A DNA stretch of 6,650 nt from positions 1-6,650 of the forward strand of contig JAUVXQ010000071.1 of the NCBI GenBank assembly GCA_030603505.1. The letters run 5' to 3'. This document shows positions 1 through 5,540 of this stretch, piece by piece; the first letter of the stretch is position 1; each line of letters opens with the position of its first letter. The position numbers were made by a program, and so were the translations under genes. The notes under the pieces were generated by a model, which saw only the letters and a program-made list of their open reading frames with translations, was not told the DNA's origin and searched no databases. This stretch comes from Candidatus Heimdallarchaeota archaeon (GTDB lineage Archaea; Asgardarchaeota; Heimdallarchaeia; Heimdallarchaeales; Heimdallarchaeaceae).

Positions 1-249
1 ATAGTAAGAAATATACAAAAAATGAGACAAGAACTTGATTTGGAAATAACAGAAACAATAATTGTTGCAATTATAGATAAAACACCTGAATCTTCCTTAT
101 TATCAAAAATAAAGGATTTTAGGAATTATTTAAAATCTGAAACATTAGCTAGAGAAGTAGTTTTTGATGAAGAATTGCATGATACCTTGCTATCTAAAAG
201 CTTCAACTTTGATGAAAATACTCTTACAGTGCAAATCTCAAAGAGGTAA
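1..249 (+). CDS. ileS: Isoleucyl-tRNA synthetase, C-terminal end (partial)
   Basis: This is the tail of a gene that begins before the window; the frame is open from base 1 and ends at TAA 247-249. The translation starts IVRNIQKMRQELDL and continues with an ITETI segment, then an FRNYLKSETLA segment. This pattern of 'V-R-x-I-Q-x-M-R-x-E-L-D-L' followed about 35 residues later by 'Y-(I/L)-K-x-E-T-L-A' is typical of the end of archaeal/eukaryotic-type (type 2) IleRS, in the C-terminal region after the anticodon-binding domain. IleRS charges tRNA-Ile with isoleucine in the cytoplasm. The protein ends shortly after a short beta-rich stretch (TLTVQISKR), a natural end for the family, so it does not look truncated at its C terminus. 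An internal ATG at 22 is only Met within this motif and not the true start. The related ValRS is a less likely alternative. The function call rests on recalled family patterns. Confidence 0.75.
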   Translation: MVRNIQKMRQELDLEITETIIVAIIDKTPESSLLSKIKDFRNYLKSETLAREVVFDEELHDTLLSKSFNFDENTLTVQISKR

Positions 250-467
250 GGGGAGGGGACTTCTGTCATCAACAGTTAAATCCGAAATACAATTCTACTC
301 ATAAGCATAATACATTAGATAAATTCTGCTCCTTTTGTAGTGAGAATTTAACTGGTACAATTCTTCAATATAAAAGTAAAAGATCACCAGTTAATCTAAA
401 TTCTACATCACCTGAAAATAAAGCAAAAATTGAAAAAATCGAGTATTTTCTTAAAAAATTACTTTGA
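216..467 (+). other. Cys/His-containing open frame without a start codon
   Basis: A frame open from just after TGA 213-215 to TGA 465-467 overlaps the end of ileS in the -1 frame relative to it. It contains no ATG, GTG or TTG. The translation holds GGDFCHQQLNPKYN, then a FCSFCSENLTG segment, and a Lys-rich tail ending in YFLKKLL. The spacing Cys, His, then C-x2-C resembles a small zinc-binding fold. A purine run (AGGGGAGGGG, 249-258) sits just ahead of the Cys motif and looks like a strong ribosome-binding site, but no accepted start codon follows it in this frame. It could be a decayed small zinc-finger gene, a gene with an unusual start, a C-terminal extension of IleRS reached by a frameshift or an indel in the AAAGAGG stretch (240-246), or chance. 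The function is unknown. Confidence 0.3.
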
Positions 468-565
468 TCCTAGATTTCTCATATTTTTGGAGATTTCTTT
501 ACTTCTATAGCGTTTTAGAGAGATTTACATCATTGAATTTCTATTTAAATAATAAACAGTAAAAG

Positions 566-575
566 TTTATATATA
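566..575 (+). promoter_or_regulatory. TATA-box-like element upstream of membrane-protein gene
   Basis: TTTATATATA is a good archaeal TATA element in the intergenic region 468-710. A start site about 25 bases downstream (near 600) would give a 5' leader of roughly 110 bases, which is long for archaea. A weaker T/A-rich element (TTTCTAAAA, about 679-687) could instead give a short leader. Two near-identical 11-base direct repeats (AACGATATACT at 589-599, AACGATTTACT at 647-657) lie downstream of the box. Nothing else is recognisable in the 468-710 gap. Confidence 0.4.
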
Positions 576-710
576 GGCCATATACTTAAACGATATACTG
601 TCAATATGGATTATGTCTAGGTTAACGAATGTCTTTGTGATTTTTCAACGATTTACTCAAATCAATGTTTAGACTTAGTTTCTAAAAGACAGTCAAAAGG
701 ATGTCGAAAA

Positions 711-1367
711 ATGACTGAACACCAAGAAAAAAAGGGATTTAAATGGACTTGGCACTATTTCCATTTTCAAACAAAAGGACGTGGATCTATCTTTGCAAAC
801 GCTGAAAAAGGCAAGTTTATGTCTGTTACCTTTTTTGCTGAATGGCTGATATTATGGTTTTGTTTATTTATGACCTTTATCGCTTCTGCAATACAGCAAG
901 ATTGGACCGAAACTGGCGCAGTAGGGACCTACTTCAAAAATGTAGGATTAGGACTAGTAGTCGCAATCGTCCTAGCGTATTTCTTCTTTGTCTTCATTAT
1001 AGGACCATTAGCAATGAGTATGGTGCAATATGATTTCAGAGCAGATTTCAGAGCGAAGAGTGCAAGAGAACTTATGTTCTCAAAGAAATCGCTGAAGTTC
1101 TGGCTTTGGGGTATCTTAGTAGATACAATGATTATTTTTCCAATAGCCACAGGGATACCATTCGCACTAATGACCATCTATCATGACATACCTGCAGCAG
1201 TTGCATGGGGTATTGTGTGGACTGGACCAGTACTCTGGGATGCCTATTGGAAAGCTTGGTTATTAGCAATAGCGGTCATTGTCCTTCTACTAGCGTTCTT
1301 TAAATGGCAAATGGGACCTAACAAGAAATTAGTCGCAAGAATGAAAGCACAAGGACCTCCAAAATAG
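711..1367 (+). CDS. Unrecognised multi-pass membrane protein
   Basis: I do not recognise a family for this 218-residue protein. A basic, aromatic N-terminal stretch (residues 1-37, including KWTWHYFHFQ) precedes hydrophobic segments at about 38-60, 78-103, 129-156 and 181-198, with a possible shorter one at 161-177. That gives four or five membrane passes. A charged loop at about 108-128 (FRADFRAKSARE) separates the second and third, and the C-terminal tail is Lys/Arg-rich. There is no cleavable signal peptide. The ATG at 711 is preceded by AAAGG (696-700, spacing 10); an ATG at 701 opens only a five-codon frame (MSKND) that overlaps the start. The gene ends with adjacent in-frame stops TAG-TAA (1365-1370). 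By eye the coding sequence is less AT-rich than its neighbours, with many C-ending codons, which may reflect high expression. A hairpin plus T-tract follows, so it is probably transcribed separately from the corrinoid genes. A link to methylamine uptake is possible from location alone; it does not have the length of the known trimethylamine permease MttP. Confidence 0.85.
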   Translation: MTEHQEKKGFKWTWHYFHFQTKGRGSIFANAEKGKFMSVTFFAEWLILWFCLFMTFIASAIQQDWTETGAVGTYFKNVGLGLVVAIVLAYFFFVFIIGPLAMSMVQYDFRADFRAKSARELMFSKKSLKFWLWGILVDTMIIFPIATGIPFALMTIYHDIPAAVAWGIVWTGPVLWDAYWKAWLLAIAVIVLLLAFFKWQMGPNKKLVARMKAQGPPK

Positions 1368-1386
1368 TAAATCCAAACAGATAAGT

Positions 1387-1427
1387 GGAAACAACTAAAT
1401 GTTTCCTGCTTTTTTATTTTTTTAATT
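1387..1427 (+). terminator. Hairpin and T-tract after membrane-protein gene
   Basis: GGAAAC (1387-1392) and GTTTCC (1401-1406) form a perfect 6-bp stem with an 8-base loop, followed by TGC and a T-rich run interrupted by a single A (1410-1423). This sits 20 bases after the stop codon. T-tracts alone can terminate archaeal transcription; the stem may add to it. It separates this gene from the operon starting at 1615. Confidence 0.55.
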
Positions 1428-1540
1428 AAAATTGTTATTATGCTTAATCTAATAGACTAGATTTATTTTCATTATTCAGCTGTTTCACTCATAATAAGTC
1501 TTAATTTTTCAAATAAGAATATAAATCAAGAATATTATAC

Positions 1541-1550
1541 AATTTATATC
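1541..1550 (+). promoter_or_regulatory. Candidate TATA element for the corrinoid operon
   Basis: AATTTATATC lies about 65 bases ahead of the GTG start at 1615 and would place transcription start near 1572, giving a leader of roughly 40 bases. The intergenic region is extremely AT-rich, so several other TATA-like matches exist (for example ATATTATAC at 1532-1540). The gap 1428-1614 holds no other recognisable feature. Confidence 0.35.
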
Positions 1551-1614
1551 AGAGAATTTTAATTGTAAAATCATCTCTAAAAAAGCTTAAGAAAAGATGG
1601 AACAAATATAACCG

Positions 1615-2262
1615 GTGGTAGAAAAAGTGGATCTCGACACAAAATCCAAAGAAGCAATCCTTAAAGGAAACGTATCGTTAGCAGAAGAAATCGCTAAGAA
1701 AGCGATTTTAGATAACTATGATATTAATGCATTAATTGATACTCTCTCAGAAGCGATTAGAGAAGCTGGTGATCTTTTTGAAGAAGGAGAATTTTTCTTG
1801 CCTGAACTTATGCGTAGTGCTGAAGCTATGAAAGCAGCCATGGGAATTTTAACACCAACACTTTCACAAGAAAAGGAATCTAGATTTATTGGTAAAGTAG
1901 TTATTGGAACAATAGAAGGAGACATTCACGATATTGGTAAAACACTCGTTGCTTCTATGCTTTCTGCAGAAGGATTCGAAGTCTATGATCTTGGAGCTGA
2001 CGTTCCTGTTGCAACTTTTATTGATAAAGCTGTAGAAGTAGATGCTCACCTAATATGTGTTTCAGCATTATTGACAACTACAATGGTTGGTCAAAAGAAG
2101 TTGATAGATACTCTAAAAGAAAGAAATATTCGTGAGAAATTTAAAGTTTTATTGGGTGGAGCCCCTGTTTCTAAAGGATGGGTTGAAGAAATTGGAGCGG
2201 ATGGTACGGCAGATAACGCTATAAGTGCTGTCAAACTCGCAAAAAAATTGATGATGTTATGA
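1615..2262 (+). CDS. Methyltransferase corrinoid protein (MtbC/MttC/MtgC type)
   Basis: This 215-residue protein is a small corrinoid carrier that shuttles a methyl group on cobalt between two methyltransferases. Residues 1-85 form the helical B12-binding cap, with LFEEGEFFLPEL at 54-65, a hallmark of methylamine/methanol/MetH corrinoid proteins. Residues 92-215 form the Rossmann-like cobalamin-binding domain. GDIHDIGK (102-109) supplies His105, the expected lower cobalt ligand of the D-x-H-x-x-G motif; SALLTTTM (150-157) and GGAPVSKGW (181-189) complete the cofactor pocket. Its length fits stand-alone carriers. The start is ambiguous. GTG 1615 gives the full frame but has only a poor upstream site. 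GTG 1627 has a GGTGGT purine/T-rich site (1614-1619) seven bases ahead and would remove four residues without touching the fold. It is the first gene of a tight cluster, 13 bases ahead of the homocysteine methyltransferase. The substrate specificity cannot be read from the carrier itself. Confidence 0.92.
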   Translation: MVEKVDLDTKSKEAILKGNVSLAEEIAKKAILDNYDINALIDTLSEAIREAGDLFEEGEFFLPELMRSAEAMKAAMGILTPTLSQEKESRFIGKVVIGTIEGDIHDIGKTLVASMLSAEGFEVYDLGADVPVATFIDKAVEVDAHLICVSALLTTTMVGQKKLIDTLKERNIREKFKVLLGGAPVSKGWVEEIGADGTADNAISAVKLAKKLMML

Positions 2263-2267
2263 GGGAG
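2261..2267 (+). promoter_or_regulatory. Shine-Dalgarno site that supports a TTG start
   Basis: GAGGGAG overlaps the stop codon of the corrinoid gene (TGA 2260-2262) and lies eight bases before TTG 2276. It is the reason for choosing TTG as the start of the next gene, and it suggests coupled translation of the two proteins. Confidence 0.65.
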
Positions 2268-2275
2268 TATTTCCT

Positions 2276-3160
2276 TTGCGAAACAAAAAGCACATTCTAG
2301 ATTTGGTTAATGAACGCGTTGTTATACTGGATGGAGCAATGGGCTCACTATTAATTAATCAAGGATTGCAGATTGGCATACCTCCGGAGAGTTGGAACGT
2401 TACTAATCCTGAGAAAGTGCAGAAGATTCATCTTGATTATTATAATGCAGGTTCTGATGTCGTTTTAACCAACACATTTGGTGGTTCTAGACTAAAGTTA
2501 AGTGCGCACAACCATGGGGAGAGGGTTGAAGAATATAATATCAAAGCAGTAGAAATAGCAAGAGAGATATGCCCAGAAGAAGGATATGTTGCTGGAGATG
2601 TAGGTCCTTCTGGAAAATTTTTACCTCTTGTAGGTAAAGTAACTATTGATGATTTTGAAGAAACTTTTCTGGAACAAACTAGAACTTTAGCAAATGCTGA
2701 GGTTGATTTCTTTTTCATAGAAACAATGGTTGATCTTAAAGAAGCAGAATCTGCAGTCAAGGCTGCAAAAAGGACTTCTAACCTACCAATTTTTGTTTCT
2801 ATCACCTATAAAAAGACAAAAAGAGGTTATTTTACAATAATGGGAAACTCTGTAGAACAATGTGTTAACACACTGCATAAAGCTGGGGCAGATGTAATTG
2901 GAGCAAATTGTACATTAAGTAGCAATGAGATGATTGATTTGATTCCCCAGGTAAAACAATTTACAGATTTACCCATAGTAGCAAAACCTAATGCGGGAAA
3001 ACCACAACTAATTGAAGGAAAAACAGTATATCTGACATCTCCTAAAGATTTCGCAGAGGACATTTTCCAAATGGTTGAAAAAGAAGCTGATATTGTTGGA
3101 GGATGTTGCGGAACAAACCCACAATTTATTGAAAAGATTGTTCAAAGAGTAAAGAGGTAA
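2276..3160 (+). CDS. Homocysteine S-methyltransferase domain protein (MetH N-terminal module-like)
   Basis: This 294-residue protein is a stand-alone zinc-dependent homocysteine S-methyltransferase barrel (Pfam S-methyl_trans), like the first module of cobalamin-dependent methionine synthase. DGAMGS (19-24) opens the barrel, and NTFGGSRLKL (66-75) and FIET (147-150) follow as in the family. The three zinc ligands are all present: Cys212 in GANC and Cys277-Cys278 in GGCCGT. Zinc activates homocysteine as a thiolate to accept the methyl group from a methyl-corrinoid, giving methionine. The length matches the isolated domain; there is no folate-binding (pterin) domain, B12 domain or activation domain in the protein, as these would be separate proteins here. 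The start is TTG, supported by GAGGGAG at eight bases and by the family N terminus beginning a few residues before DGAMGS. It lies between the corrinoid protein and the activation protein. Methylation of another thiol or use of a different methyl donor cannot be excluded. Confidence 0.9.
   Translation: MRNKKHILDLVNERVVILDGAMGSLLINQGLQIGIPPESWNVTNPEKVQKIHLDYYNAGSDVVLTNTFGGSRLKLSAHNHGERVEEYNIKAVEIAREICPEEGYVAGDVGPSGKFLPLVGKVTIDDFEETFLEQTRTLANAEVDFFFIETMVDLKEAESAVKAAKRTSNLPIFVSITYKKTKRGYFTIMGNSVEQCVNTLHKAGADVIGANCTLSSNEMIDLIPQVKQFTDLPIVAKPNAGKPQLIEGKTVYLTSPKDFAEDIFQMVEKEADIVGGCCGTNPQFIEKIVQRVKR
3154..3158 (+). promoter_or_regulatory. Shine-Dalgarno site of the activation-domain gene
   Basis: GAGGT overlaps the end of the upstream gene (TAA 3158-3160) and lies six bases before ATG 3165. 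The four-base intergenic gap indicates one transcript and probably coupled translation. Confidence 0.6.
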
Positions 3161-3164
3161 TCGT

Positions 3165-3821
3165 ATGTCCATCATTGAAGATTTTCAAATATGTCTAAAC
3201 GACAAAGAGATTCTTCGATTATTACGGAGTAGGAATTCTACTAAAACTAGAAATAAAGAGGCATCTCAAAGTTTACTTCATGAAATCAAAGAAATGAAAG
3301 ATATTGCAATAGACTTAATCAAACCTAGGGGAATATATAACATCTTTAACAGTATAAATTTAATGCCTCGTTTTCTTTTCGAAAAGTCCGAAAGAACTGT
3401 TTTGGCTGTTTGTACTATAGGAGAAAATTTAGAAAAAAAATGTTCAGAGTTTATTATAAGAGGAAAACTTTCAAACGGAGTCATTTTAGATGCAATTGCT
3501 TCCCATTCGGCTGAAGAAACAGCTGAATATGTCAACCAAGCAATTTTAAAGGAGCTTTCAGAAGAAATCAAAGAAAAAGACATTACATGTAGATTTAGTC
3601 CCGGATATTGCCAATGGACACTAGAAAAAGGTCAATATTTGATTTTCAAGTTATTATCAGCAGAGAGTATTGGTGTTGAATTGAGTAGTTCAATGATGAT
3701 GAATCCGATAAAATCAGTTTCTTTTGCATTTAATATTGGAGAAGAAGTAGATAAGGAATTGGGAACAAGAGGATGCGAGGATTGTGATCTAATTAATTGT
3801 GCTTATAGAAGAGTTAAGTAG
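3165..3821 (+). CDS. Stand-alone methionine synthase activation-domain protein (corrinoid reactivation)
   Basis: This 218-residue protein resembles the C-terminal activation domain of MetH, which binds S-adenosylmethionine and reductively remethylates cobalt that has slipped to the inactive Co(II) state. RFSPGYCQW (143-151) corresponds to the S-adenosylmethionine-binding R-x-x-P-G-Y motif, and SSSMMMNPIKSVS (174-186) to the conserved segment that follows in MetH. The N-terminal half has TIGENLE (84-90) and the helix DAIASHSAEETAEYVN (109-124), also as in the family. The C terminus carries C-x2-C-x4-C (Cys204, Cys207, Cys212), followed by AYRR. This tail is shared with stand-alone activation proteins of anaerobes and could bind a metal or iron-sulfur cluster. 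It starts four bases after the homocysteine methyltransferase gene. Its likely partner is the corrinoid protein at 1615, a job done in methanogen methylamine systems by the unrelated iron-sulfur protein RamA. It ends in TAG; read-through would add only 14 residues (12 ordinary, two at UAGs) before TAA at 3861. Confidence 0.85.
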   Translation: MSIIEDFQICLNDKEILRLLRSRNSTKTRNKEASQSLLHEIKEMKDIAIDLIKPRGIYNIFNSINLMPRFLFEKSERTVLAVCTIGENLEKKCSEFIIRGKLSNGVILDAIASHSAEETAEYVNQAILKELSEEIKEKDITCRFSPGYCQWTLEKGQYLIFKLLSAESIGVELSSSMMMNPIKSVSFAFNIGEEVDKELGTRGCEDCDLINCAYRRVK

Positions 3822-3870
3822 AGAATATTTTTCACGATGTATATAATTGTTCTCCAGTAGTAAATAATAC

Positions 3871-3899
3871 TTTTAAGATATAGCACATATGTACATGTA
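3871..3899 (+). promoter_or_regulatory. Candidate promoter and palindromic operator ahead of the MttB-family gene
   Basis: TTTTAAGATA (3871-3880) is TATA-like and would place transcription start near 3900, giving a leader of about 20 bases to ATG 3924. Between box and start lie two overlapping perfect 8-bp palindromes, ACATATGT (3885-3892) and TACATGTA (3892-3899), in the position where archaeal repressors commonly bind. This suggests that the MttB-family gene can be controlled separately from the three genes before it. The assignment is by position and symmetry only. Confidence 0.35.
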
Positions 3900-3923
3900 A
3901 TTCAAATACCGAAGTGAAACTCA

Positions 3924-5366
3924 ATGAGACCAGTTCTTAATGTTTTGGAAGATGAATTAAAAGAAAAAGTTGTGATAGAAGCAATGGAAATCCTTGAAGA
4001 AATAGGTTTCTTTGTTGAAAATCAGGATGCAATTGAATTATTAAAGAATGAAGGAGTTAAAATTGAACAAAATAGAGCTATAATACCTCAAGATTTAGTT
4101 AAAAGGGCTCTAAAAACTGCTCCTTCTTCTATATCGCTATTTAATCGAGAAGGGAAAGAAGTATCAACACTTGAAGGAGATAACATCTGTTTTGATCCTG
4201 GATCAGCTGCTTTGAATGTTCTTGACACAGAAACAAACGAAATTCGTCAAGCAGTTACTAAGGATTTTATTGATTTCACAAAAATTGTTGAGCAATTAGA
4301 ACATATTCATGCTCAAAGTACGGCTATTGTATGTTCTGATGTTCATGAAGAGGTAGGTGATAGTTATCGTCTTTATCTTGCTCTAATTTATTCGAAAAAA
4401 CCAATCATTACAGGGACATTTCGAAAAGAATCATTTGAAACAATGAAAAATATGCTTATCTCAATCCGAGGAGACGAGAAAAGATTAAGAGAAAAACCTT
4501 TGGCTATTTTTGATGCATGTCCATCTCCACCGTTAAAATGGAGTGATTTAACTTGTCAAAGTGTAATTGACTGCGCTAAATATGGAATTCCCTCTGAATT
4601 TGTTTCAATGCCCATGACTGGTGCAAATGCTCCAGTTACAATTCTTGGATCGATTGTCCAACATGCAGCTGAAACCCTAGCAGGATTAGTGATATCTCAG
4701 TTAGTTTCTCCAAGAGCTCCAGTTATTTGGGGAGGATCTCCTGCGGCTTTTGATATGAGAAATGGAACGATATAGTTAGCTTCTGTTGACACTATTCTTA
4801 TTGATTTAGGTTACGTAGAAATTGGCAAATATCTCAACTTACCTACTCACACTTATCTTGGTATGTCAGACACTAAAACACTCGACATGCAGTCAGGTCT
4901 TGAGTCAGGTATGGGAGCATTACTAGCCGGAATAAAAGGTATAAACATGATTTCTGGAGCGGGGATGATGAATTTCGAATCAACACAGAGTATCCAAAAA
5001 GTTGTTATTGATAATGAAATTGCAGGAATGACGTATAAATTTGTAAAAGGGATTATTCAAAGAGATGAACCAATAGCAAAGGATTTGCTTAGGGAATTCG
5101 ACAAAAAAACTCACCTGTTATCTCACGACCACACGCTGAGGTGGTTCAGAGAGGAACTATTCTTACCAAGTCCTGTCATTGATAGATCAACAAATGAAGA
5201 ATGGATAAACACAGGAAGAAAAACCATTGGAGATAGAGCAAATGAAACTGTGATTAAACTTCTTTCTAAATATCCAGGAGTTACACTTGATAATGATATA
5301 GTTAGTGACCTAACCAATATTATGAAATATAAAGAAATGGATTTTCAGAAATTCCTGGATTTATGA
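3924..5366 (+). CDS. MttB/COG5598-family methylamine:corrinoid methyltransferase, interrupted by in-frame UAG at codon 284
   Basis: The frame reads 283 codons to TAG 4773-4775, then continues in the same frame for 196 more codons to TGA 5364-5366, giving 480 positions, close to the family length of about 475-495. Family segments occur on both sides: ACPSPPLKW (198-206), MPMTGANAPVTILG (229-242), HAAETLAG (247-254), WGGSPAAFDMR (269-279); after the UAG, IDLGYVEIGKYLNLPTH, SDTKTLD (315-321), GINMISGAGMMNFES and VVIDNEIAGM. These enzymes transfer a methyl group from trimethylamine (pyrrolysine type) or from betaines and carnitine (non-pyrrolysine type, such as glycine betaine methyltransferase MtgB) to a corrinoid protein, here presumably the one at 1615. 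Aligned without gaps to Methanosarcina MttB as I recall it, pyrrolysine 334 corresponds to Met314 here, so the protein looks like the non-pyrrolysine type. The UAG falls at a position that is usually Pro. ATG 3924 has a weak GTGA site (3914-3917). It may be a fresh nonsense allele, a sequence error, or a read-through gene; if not read through, the product lacks the last 40% and is probably inactive. Confidence 0.85.
4773..4775 (+). other. In-frame UAG (amber) codon within the MttB-family gene
   Basis: The codon follows Asn-Gly-Thr-Ile (280-283) and precedes Leu-Ala-Ser-Val-Asp. Homology continues on both sides with no shift of frame and no missing residues, so it replaces exactly one residue. 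It is 30 codons upstream of the site equivalent to pyrrolysine 334 of Methanosarcina MttB. No strong hairpin is evident just downstream by eye. No tRNA-Pyl or pyl biosynthesis gene is visible in the window. Confidence 0.9.
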
Positions 5367-5435
5367 AATAAAGTAAAACCTATCTTATGTTCAACTTGTA
5401 AAATAGAATGTTAGTACTGAATAGTCCTTTATTGC

Positions 5436-5499
5436 TGATAGCTTGAGACATAACGTTAAGTTTTCCCACATTGTTATGCATCACTTAGGTAAACTATCA
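5436..5499. repeat. Nested inverted repeats between convergent genes
   Basis: TGATAG (5436-5441) pairs with CTATCA (5494-5499), and inside it CATAAC (5449-5454) pairs with GTTATG (5473-5478), both perfect 6-bp arms. The element lies in the 174-base gap between two convergent genes and could fold in the RNA of either strand, possibly as a bidirectional end signal. The arms are short and AT-rich and the loops are large, so chance is a real alternative. The gap 5367-5540 holds nothing else I recognise. Confidence 0.25.
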
Positions 5500-5540
5500 A
5501 TAGTCAACGGAGTAACATTAGGAGGTCTTCTGTTCATCTG

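Noticed and set aside
2440..3063. Long minus-strand open frames opposite the homocysteine methyltransferase gene
   Set aside because: They are shadows of a well-supported plus-strand gene, with Ser/Leu-rich translations and no recognisable motifs.
4773..4775. Simple call of a canonical pyrrolysine residue
   Set aside because: The aligned pyrrolysine column is 30 codons downstream and is Met here. No pyl genes are visible in the window, and UAG ends other genes.
4863..5366. A separate gene starting at ATG 4863, downstream of the UAG
   Set aside because: The frame continues directly from the upstream part with family motifs before 4863 (4776-4862), there is no ribosome-binding site, and the ATG codes for Met314 inside a conserved segment. 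It is the C-terminal part of the same gene.
5367..5540. Possible tRNA or other structured RNA in the convergent gap
   Set aside because: Only short AT-rich inverted repeats are present; no acceptor stem, T-loop GTTCRA motif or anticodon arm could be found.
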